Origin: JAHQVK01 sp036788295
GTDB lineage: Bacteria > Myxococcota > Kuafuiibacteriia > Kuafuiibacteriales > Kuafuiibacteriaceae
DNA length: 64,000 nt
Direction of reading: 5' to 3'
Assembly (NCBI GenBank): GCA_036788295.1
Contig: DAIQNR010000015.1
Coordinates: 16,700-80,699, forward strand
The number at the start of each line of letters is the position of its first letter. Positions within the stretch are counted from its first letter, which is position 1. The position numbers were made by a program, and so were the translations under genes. Below the pieces are notes generated by a model. The model was given only the letters and a program-made list of their open reading frames with translations, did not search any database and was not told where the DNA came from. Shown here one piece after another: positions 58,573 to 64,000 of this stretch.

Positions 58573-59826
58573 ATGCTCGACGCGCTCGCCACCACCGACC
58601 CCGAGGTGCACGCCCTCATCGCCGCTGAGACCGCGCGCCAGGAGCACGGACTCGAGCTCATCGCCAGCGAGAATTTCGTGTCCGAGGCGGTCATGGAGGC
58701 TGTGGGCTCCCCGCTCACCAACAAGTACGCCGAAGGGCTCCCGGGCAAGCGCTACTACGGCGGCTGCGAAGAGGTGGACAAGGTCGAGGTCCTCGCCATC
58801 GAGCGCCTCAAGAAGCTGTTTGGGTGCGAGGCCGCGAACGTCCAGCCCCACTCTGGCGCGTCGGCCAACATGGCCGTGTTCTTCGCGACCCTCGAGCCCG
58901 GCGACTCTTTCGTCGCCATGAGCCTCAACGACGGCGGCCATTTGACCCACGGCGCCTCGGTCAACTTCTCCGGGCGCATCTATCGGCCGATCCCATACGG
59001 GGTTCATCCGGACACCCACCTCATCGACTACGATCAGGTGGAGGCGCTCCTGAAGGAGCACCGCCCGAAGCTGCTCATCGCCGGGGCCTCCGCGTACCCC
59101 CGGATCATCGACTTCGAGCGGCTGGGGGCCATGGCCCGGGCGGCGGGCGCGCGCCTGCTCACCGATGTCGCCCACATCGCCGGCCTCATCGCCGCCGGCG
59201 AGCACCCGTCCCCGGTGCCGCACGCCGACTACGTGACCACCACGACCCACAAGACGCTGCGCGGCCCCCGCGGCGGCGTGGTGATGATGAAGGAGGCCCA
59301 CGCGAAGGCGTTGAACTCCCGGGTGTTCCCGGGCATGCAGGGCGGCCCGCTCATGCATGTCATCGCCGGCAAGGCGGTGGGTTTTCACGAAGCGCTTCAG
59401 CCTGGGTTCGTGACCTACCAGAAGCAGGTGAGGAGGAACGCGAAGGCGCTCGCCGAAGCGTTCCTCGAGCGGGGCTACACGCTCGTGTCCGGGGGAACGG
59501 ACAACCACCTGGTGCTGCTCGACGTGAAGAAGTCGAAGGGCATGTCCGGCAAGGACGCCGAAGCGGTGCTCGGGCAGGCCGACATCACCGTGAACAAGAA
59601 CATGATCCCTCAGGACACCGAGTCGCCGTTCGTCACCTCTGGCATTCGGCTCGGAACCCCGGCGGTGACGACCCGGGGCTTCGACGAGGCGGCGATGCGC
59701 AGCACCGCCGATCTCATCGACCGGGCCCTGTCGAGCGCCGGCGACGAGGCCGCGCTCCGCCAGGTGCGGGGCGAAGTCCGGGAGCTGGCTTCGAGCCATC
59801 CGCTGTACCCGGGCCGCGCCGCTTGA
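58573..59826 (+). CDS. glyA: Serine hydroxymethyltransferase
   Basis: 417 residues from ATG 58573, with AAGGAAGG as ribosome site. It converts serine and tetrahydrofolate to glycine and methylene-tetrahydrofolate. Motifs: HGLELIASENFVS, NKYAEGLPGKRYYGG, PHSGASANM, TDVAHIAGLIAAG, and the PLP-binding Lys227 in TTTTHKTLRGPRGG. The length is normal. It is divergent from the amidohydrolase and converges on the M28 peptidase; the nrdR-ribD pair lies beyond. Confidence 0.97.
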   Translation: MLDALATTDPEVHALIAAETARQEHGLELIASENFVSEAVMEAVGSPLTNKYAEGLPGKRYYGGCEEVDKVEVLAIERLKKLFGCEAANVQPHSGASANMAVFFATLEPGDSFVAMSLNDGGHLTHGASVNFSGRIYRPIPYGVHPDTHLIDYDQVEALLKEHRPKLLIAGASAYPRIIDFERLGAMARAAGARLLTDVAHIAGLIAAGEHPSPVPHADYVTTTTHKTLRGPRGGVVMMKEAHAKALNSRVFPGMQGGPLMHVIAGKAVGFHEALQPGFVTYQKQVRRNAKALAEAFLERGYTLVSGGTDNHLVLLDVKKSKGMSGKDAEAVLGQADITVNKNMIPQDTESPFVTSGIRLGTPAVTTRGFDEAAMRSTADLIDRALSSAGDEAALRQVRGEVRELASSHPLYPGRAA

Positions 59827-59867
59827 ACCAAGCTCGAGGGGCCAAGCCTCTTCTTGGCTGGGTTCAA
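59823..59867. terminator. Bidirectional hairpin between glyA and the M28 peptidase gene
   Basis: Outer arms TTGAACC (59823-59829) and GGTTCAA (59861-59867) enclose an inner stem GCCAAG (59841-59846) and CTTGGC (59853-59858) with a 6-nt loop. The arms contain the stop codons of both convergent genes. No T-run follows, so whether it stops transcription alone is unsure. Confidence 0.45.
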
Positions 59868-60862
59868 AGCCCGAGCCCCGACCGAAGGGCGACCACCAGC
59901 CCGTTCATGTCCTCTCTGGTCTCGAGCTGCCGAAGCCCCGCCATCCCGAGCAGGCTCGGCAGCACCGGGCCAAACGCCTCCCGCATGGCCTCGATCTCGA
60001 GGTCGAGCGTCTCGCAGGTGGTCTCCTCCGAATGGGATCGAGTCAGAGGCTCGCTGTCCATGCCTTCGAGAAAGTTCAGGTTCAACCGCACGATGCCGGC
60101 CATCTTCTCGTAGTTCAGGCGGTCCGGGGTGTCGCTCGGCATATGGTAGTGCTCCCAATGCCCGCAGCTCAAAAACAGATACGGGACACCGCGCTTGCGA
60201 AAGGCGCCGTGGTCGCTCATGTCCCCGACATAGGCGTTGAGCGTAGGCAGGACCCGAAGGTTCGGCGGAGGCGGGGCGTGGCAAAGGACCCGGCGTAGAT
60301 CGGCGTGGCTCTCCGCTCCCATCACGAACACCAGGCTCTCGAGCCCAGGGAGCCCCGGGACGTCGTGGCCGACGAGATCGAGGATCACCACGCCGTGCAT
60401 GCCCTCCGGCCTCATCTGGTGGGACGCGAAGTGGTTGCTTCCCATGCTCTCGGTCTGAAAGTACGGAGGCTCCTCCGAGTCGAACAGGGCCACCACCAGG
60501 TCGCGCTCGAAGCAGCGCTCCTTCGCCGCGACCTCCGCCACGGCGAGGGAGATCGCCACCGCGGCCGCGTTGTCATCCGCGCACGGCGCAGCGATGACGC
60601 TGTCGTAGTGGGCCCCGATGAGGAGCGGAGCCTTGCCTTCGCCCTTTCGGCCCGGGATCCGGCCGACGAGGTTCACGAAGCCGGTGCCCCCGGTCGAAAA
60701 GGGCATCGCGATCGAGTCCCCCCGGTAGGGCGCGCAGCCGATCTCCTTCAGCCTACGCAGCAGAGTGGCCTCCGCGTCGGCGTGGCCCTGGCTGCCGACG
60801 GTGCGGCCATCGGCAAAGCAGATGCTCTCGACGTCCCGACGAAGGCTTTCTGGTGAAAACAC
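59864..60862 (-). CDS. M28-family zinc peptidase
   Basis: 332 residues from GTG 60862, chosen for homology and for a promoter whose -10 lies 6 nt upstream; in-frame starts further upstream (GTG 60961, ATG 61015) would overlap the divergent nrdR promoter. Zinc-site stretches: LLIGAHYDSV (His, Asp), APCADDNAAA (Asp), ALFDSEEPP (Glu) and CGHWEHYHMPSDTPD (His). M28 enzymes are aminopeptidases or glutaminyl cyclase-like; no signal peptide is seen with this start. It converges on glyA. Confidence 0.88.
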   Translation of the reverse strand: MFSPESLRRDVESICFADGRTVGSQGHADAEATLLRRLKEIGCAPYRGDSIAMPFSTGGTGFVNLVGRIPGRKGEGKAPLLIGAHYDSVIAAPCADDNAAAVAISLAVAEVAAKERCFERDLVVALFDSEEPPYFQTESMGSNHFASHQMRPEGMHGVVILDLVGHDVPGLPGLESLVFVMGAESHADLRRVLCHAPPPPNLRVLPTLNAYVGDMSDHGAFRKRGVPYLFLSCGHWEHYHMPSDTPDRLNYEKMAGIVRLNLNFLEGMDSEPLTRSHSEETTCETLDLEIEAMREAFGPVLPSLLGMAGLRQLETREDMNGLVVALRSGLGL

Positions 60863-60868
60863 GGGCGG

Positions 60869-60897
60869 GGCGTAGCAAGACCTGAAACGCACGTCCA
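60869..60897 (-). promoter_or_regulatory. Promoter of a probably leaderless transcript (M28 peptidase)
   Basis: On minus, TGGACG (60892-60897), a 17-bp spacer and TACGCC (60869-60874) lie 6 nt before GTG 60862. Confidence 0.4.
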
Positions 60898-61013
60898 GAC
60901 CGGGCCCGTCGGCGGTGCTTCCCGCCCCCCACCGGTCGTAGCGAAGCGAGGGCCGGTCCACAACTGCTTGCGTTTTTTGGGGTTTGGGGGATGCTTCGGG
61001 GGAGGGGTTCCCC

Positions 61014-61505
61014 ATGAAGTGTCCCTACTGCGCCCACCCGGAGAACCGGGTCATCGACTCCCGCCTGTCGAAGGAGGGCGAGGCGATCCGGCGGCGCCGG
61101 GAGTGCGCGGCGTGCGGGCGCCGCTTCACGTCGTACGAGCGGGTGGAGGAGGTCCTGCCCGCGGTGGTGAAGAGCGACGGGCGCCGCGAGCCGTTCGACC
61201 GGGACAAGGTCATGGCCGGGCTCCGGCTCGCCGGGGAGAAGCGGCCGATCCCGGTGCTCTCCCTCGAGCGCCTGGTGGACGACATCGAAAAGCAGCTGCA
61301 GGAGACCGGGGAGAAGGAGGTCCCGTCGAGACTCATCGGCGAAGAGGTCTTGCTCCGCCTCGCCGAGCTCGACGACGTGGCCTACATTCGCTACGCCTCC
61401 GTGTTCCGAGACTTTGCAGACCTGGCTGAGTTTGCCGACGAACTGAACGCGCTGCTGTCCAAGCGCTCTCGCCGGCCGGCGATTCAGAGTGGCGGTCGAG
61501 GCTGA
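61014..61505 (+). CDS. nrdR: Transcriptional repressor NrdR
   Basis: 163 residues from ATG 61014 behind a GGGGAGGGG ribosome site. The zinc ribbon uses Cys3, Cys6, Cys31 and Cys34 (MKCPYC, RRECAACGRRF). An ATP-cone (about 46-136, VVKSDGRREPFDRDKVMAGL) senses ATP/dATP. It represses ribonucleotide reductase genes at NrdR boxes. No ribonucleotide reductase is in the window. It overlaps ribD by 17 bp, the usual nrdR-ribD arrangement. Confidence 0.97.
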   Translation: MKCPYCAHPENRVIDSRLSKEGEAIRRRRECAACGRRFTSYERVEEVLPAVVKSDGRREPFDRDKVMAGLRLAGEKRPIPVLSLERLVDDIEKQLQETGEKEVPSRLIGEEVLLRLAELDDVAYIRYASVFRDFADLAEFADELNALLSKRSRRPAIQSGGRG

Positions 61506-62496
61506 GCCTCCGCCGCCGGTTTTGGCGGCGGCGCTCGACGCGGCTCGACGGGGGAGGGCCCCCGGTCGGCCTCCGTCGGCGGCGGTGGTGCACGACGGGC
61601 CCCGCATCCTCGCCGCCGGCGGTCATCCTCCGCTCATCTTGGGCCCGGAGCTGTTCTTGCTCGAAGAGCCGGCGGAACCCACCCTCGTCCACCCGGTGGT
61701 TCGGGTGGCGCTGCTCGACCCGGCGCTCGGCGGGGCCGGGATCGCCCGGCTGAGGGCGGCTGGGGCCGAGGTCCAGGTCGGCGGGGGCGCCGAGGCGGCC
61801 GAGCGGATGCTCGGACCGTGGCGCCGGGCCAGGGCACAGGGCCGACCCGACGTGCTGCTGAAGCTCGCGACCAGCCTCGACGGCCGCATCGCGACCCGCA
61901 CCGGGGAGAGCCAGTGGATCACCGGGGAGCAGGCCCGGGCCCGGGGCCGGGCGCTCCGGGGCGAGGTCGACGCGATCCTCGTCGGGGCGGGGACGGTGCG
62001 GGCGGACGACCCGTCGCTCACCGCGCGGACCCCCGGTTGCCCCGACCCGGTGCGGGTGGTGCTCGACGGCCGGGCCCGCGTCTCGCTGGACCGCCGCCTC
62101 GTAAAGACCGCGCACGAGGTCCCGACGGTGGTCTTCGCCGGTCCGGGCGCGCCCGAAGACGCCATCCGAAGGCTCGAGGCGGCCGGCGTCGACGTCGAGA
62201 GCGCTTCGGCGGACGGCGACGGGCGGCTCGACCTCGGCGAGGTGCTCGGCCGGCTGTTTTCCCGCGGCCTCCTCACCGTGCTCGTGGAGGGAGGCGCCCA
62301 GGTCGCCGGATCCTTTCTCGACGCTGGCCTCGTGGACAGGGTCGCCTGGTTCGTCGCGCCGATGCTCATCGGTGGAGTGGACGCCGCGCCGGCGCTCGCC
62401 GGCAGAGGCGCGGTTGCCCTCGCGGACGCGCTCGTCCTCCGGGACGTCGAAGTGGAGCGGCTCGGCCCGGACCTGCTGGTCACCGGTCGCGCTTGA
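61489..62496 (+). CDS. ribD: RibD-type riboflavin reductase with degenerate deaminase domain
   Basis: 335 residues from GTG 61489, inside the end of nrdR. The C-terminal reductase half (about 120-335) is normal: LLKLATSLDGRIATRTGESQ, then WITGEQARARGRALR, AILVGAGTVRADDPSLTAR and LLTVLVEGGAQVAGSFLDAG. The N-terminal half aligns with the deaminase only in outline (PGRPPSAAVVHDGPRILAAG, then LDPALGGAGIARLRAAGAEV): the zinc-site H-A-E is gone and there is no Cys at all in residues 1-120, so both Cys ligands are missing. The deamination step of riboflavin synthesis must be carried out by another protein if the pathway runs. Confidence 0.9.
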   Translation: MAVEAEPPPPVLAAALDAARRGRAPGRPPSAAVVHDGPRILAAGGHPPLILGPELFLLEEPAEPTLVHPVVRVALLDPALGGAGIARLRAAGAEVQVGGGAEAAERMLGPWRRARAQGRPDVLLKLATSLDGRIATRTGESQWITGEQARARGRALRGEVDAILVGAGTVRADDPSLTARTPGCPDPVRVVLDGRARVSLDRRLVKTAHEVPTVVFAGPGAPEDAIRRLEAAGVDVESASADGDGRLDLGEVLGRLFSRGLLTVLVEGGAQVAGSFLDAGLVDRVAWFVAPMLIGGVDAAPALAGRGAVALADALVLRDVEVERLGPDLLVTGRA

Positions 62497-62588
62497 ACTC
62501 GAGGCTCGGAGGCAGAAGCCGAGCGCTGTCGGCCGAGCAACCGATGGAGGCGCTGCGGCGAGTCGGCCAACCTGCCGGGCAAGTGCCC

Positions 62589-64000
62589 ATGTCCGTCCTT
62601 CATCGTGGTTCGACCTTCTTTCTGCTGGTGGGCGCATTTGCTGCCGGTTTTGGGTGCGGGGACTCTTCGCCGTCGTCTACGGGCCCTGGCGTGGACGTTG
62701 GGGCCGATGGGGGAGGCAATGAGGCGCCTCGCTTCGTGTCGGTTCCTCCGGATCGGGTGATGGCGGGCGCCATTCTTCGGTACGAAGCCCGCGCCGAAGA
62801 TCCCGACGCGGACCCACTGCGGTTCTCGCTGCTCGAGGCTCCGGCCGGCGCGTCGCTCGAGGGCGCGACGCTCGTCTGGGAGGCGCCCGAAGTCCCTCCT
62901 CCATCCGCCGTCGGGTTTGGCATCGCGGTGGACGACGGTCGCGGCGGCCGGGACGAGCAGCGGTTTTCGGTCGAGGTGGTCGAAAACTCGATGCCGCCAG
63001 CCGGTCCTCCGCCCCTGCCCCGGGATCGCCCCACGACGATCGAAAATGGGTACCGTTTCCTGTTCGAGGGGCCCGAGGCGCCGCAGCGGGGGGTGGCGCC
63101 TGGCGTGATCGAGCCGGTCCGGATGGCGGTGCTGACCGGGACGGTCACGGTCCGCGGAGGCGGCGCGCTCGCGGCCGTCCGGGTGAGCATCGAAAACCAA
63201 TCGGAGCTTGGTTACACCTACACCGACGAAGCAGGGAGATACTTCCTGGCCGTCAACGGCGGAGAGCGGACGGTGGTGCGCTTCGAGCACCCGAGCCACT
63301 TGCCCGCGCAGCGAGAGGTGCGTCCGTCGTGGCGGCGGCACCAGCGGGTGCCGCCGGTCGCGCTGGTGCCACAGAGGCCCGTGTCCGGGGCCGTTCAGCT
63401 CGACGGCCTGCGGAACCTGGCGTGGGTGGACGGTCCGATCGAAGAGGACGCGGATGGCTCTCGGCAGGCCCGCCTTGGCTTTCGTCCGGGCACGGCCGCC
63501 TTCGCGGTGGGCGAAGACGGGACGCGCACGCCGCTGCCGGCCCTCAGCCTCCGGCTGACCGAGTACACGGTCGGCCCCGACGGTGAGGTGGCGATGCCGG
63601 CCGAGCTCCCGCCGACCAGCGGGTACACCTACGCGATCGAAATCACTGCGGAGGAGGCAGGTCCTGCTCGCGAGGTCGTGCTCTCCGAGCCCGCACTGCT
63701 CTACGTCGACAACTTTCTCGGCTTCCCCGCCGGGATCGCCGTTCCGGTCGGCTTCTACGATTGGCGGGCCGCGAGGTGGCGCGCCGAACCGGACGGGGCG
63801 GTCATCGAGGTGGTCTCGGTCGAAGGGGGCGTGGCCGCGCTCGATACCGATGGCGACGGGTTGCCCGATGGGATGGAGCGCTACGCTGAGCTGCGGATCG
63901 GAGAAGACGAGCGGCGATCGATCGCCGGCCGGTACCAGGCCGGCGACCAATTTTGGCGAGTGGAGCTCGAACACTTCAGCACTTGGGACTGCAACTGGCC
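62589..64000 (+). CDS. N-terminal part of a large Rhs/YD-repeat-type lipoprotein (3' end outside window)
   Basis: At least 470 residues from ATG 62589, still open at the right edge. The N-terminus has STFFLLVGAFAAGFGC, a lipoprotein signal. An Ig/cadherin-like domain (about 45-135, EARAEDPDADPLRFSLLEA) is followed by TIENGYRFLFEGPEAPQRGV, a carboxypeptidase-regulatory-like unit (YTYTDEAGRYFLAVNGGE), LRLTEYTVGPDGEVAMPAEL, then LPPTSGYTYAIEIT, VDNFLGFPAGIAVPVGFYD and VELEHFSTWDCNW. I recognise this series as the region that precedes the YD repeats in large Rhs-core proteins, often polymorphic toxins. The repeats and any toxin tip would lie beyond the window. Confidence 0.8.
   Translation, partial: MSVLHRGSTFFLLVGAFAAGFGCGDSSPSSTGPGVDVGADGGGNEAPRFVSVPPDRVMAGAILRYEARAEDPDADPLRFSLLEAPAGASLEGATLVWEAPEVPPPSAVGFGIAVDDGRGGRDEQRFSVEVVENSMPPAGPPPLPRDRPTTIENGYRFLFEGPEAPQRGVAPGVIEPVRMAVLTGTVTVRGGGALAAVRVSIENQSELGYTYTDEAGRYFLAVNGGERTVVRFEHPSHLPAQREVRPSWRRHQRVPPVALVPQRPVSGAVQLDGLRNLAWVDGPIEEDADGSRQARLGFRPGTAAFAVGEDGTRTPLPALSLRLTEYTVGPDGEVAMPAELPPTSGYTYAIEITAEEAGPAREVVLSEPALLYVDNFLGFPAGIAVPVGFYDWRAARWRAEPDGAVIEVVSVEGGVAALDTDGDGLPDGMERYAELRIGEDERRSIAGRYQAGDQFWRVELEHFSTWDCNW

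Noticed and set aside
61623..63974. 783-residue frame on minus opposite ribD and the Rhs-type gene
   Set aside because: It is a shadow: no motifs, and the plus strand shows clear reductase and Rhs-type sequences.

Overview
The window is high-GC chromosomal DNA (about 70% GC by eye) from a member of the Myxococcota, the former Deltaproteobacteria. Four things point there: a secreted CAP-domain protein ending in a MYXO-CTERM-like tripartite tail (20036-21007), a small TIGR04563-type ribbon-helix-helix protein, a DUF6178 protein, and an unusually large number of short-signal lipoproteins (Cys-rich, ASH/choice-of-anchor-D-like, HEAT, LEA2, FGE-sulfatase). The microcompartment locus resembles, from memory, the one described for Haliangium ochraceum. 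No rRNA, tRNA, insertion sequence, prophage or CRISPR array was seen. One 100-N assembly gap lies inside a 15-bp tandem repeat at 25138-25237.

Layout. 1-4558 (+): end of an unknown gene, a probable outer-membrane protein, a Cys-rich lipoprotein, a DUF2064 glycosyltransferase-like protein, rpmG, a polyhydroxyalkanoate-granule-region protein, and a Met/Gln/Gly-rich protein behind an excellent sigma-54 promoter. 4638-9912 (-): a seven-gene bacterial microcompartment (BMC) operon. It reads tandem-BMC shell protein, BMC-H hexamer, BMC-P vertex, CoA-acylating aldehyde dehydrogenase with an encapsulation-peptide-like N-terminus, EF-hand lipoprotein, second tandem-BMC protein, lipoprotein. 10170-13395: a small divergent protein, then tyrS, zapA and ftsY, with a candidate structured RNA (6S-like by position) between zapA and tyrS. 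13447-19930 (-): a chemosensory operon STAS-cheA-mcp-cheW-cheR-cheB that has no cheY. 20036-24828 (-): CAP protein and smc, then the minisatellite and gap, then a TPR protein (25427-26260).

26377-30792 carries lipoproteins, the RHH protein and an alpha/beta hydrolase. 30917-39500 (-) is parC-parE followed closely by a DUF3556 membrane protein, a CrtI-like FAD oxidoreductase and a fatty-acid desaturase. 39599-44845 has a secreted repeat/coiled-coil protein (+) and the succinate dehydrogenase/fumarate reductase operon sdhC-sdhA-sdhB (-). 45111-57352 is mostly lipoproteins and secreted proteins, with a DUF6178 protein, a metallophosphoesterase and a CinA-like molybdopterin-binding-domain protein. 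57423-64000 holds an amidohydrolase, glyA, an M28 peptidase, nrdR, a ribD whose deaminase half has lost its zinc site, and the start of a large protein whose N-terminal region looks like that of Rhs/YD-repeat proteins; it runs off the window.

The genes form tight operons with many ATGA, TGATG or GTGA overlaps. Several first genes of transcription units have a TANNNT element only 6-8 nt before the start codon, which suggests leaderless transcripts. The most noteworthy system is the BMC locus: it has a complete shell kit and an aldehyde dehydrogenase but no signature enzyme, and lipoprotein genes are translationally coupled to shell genes.
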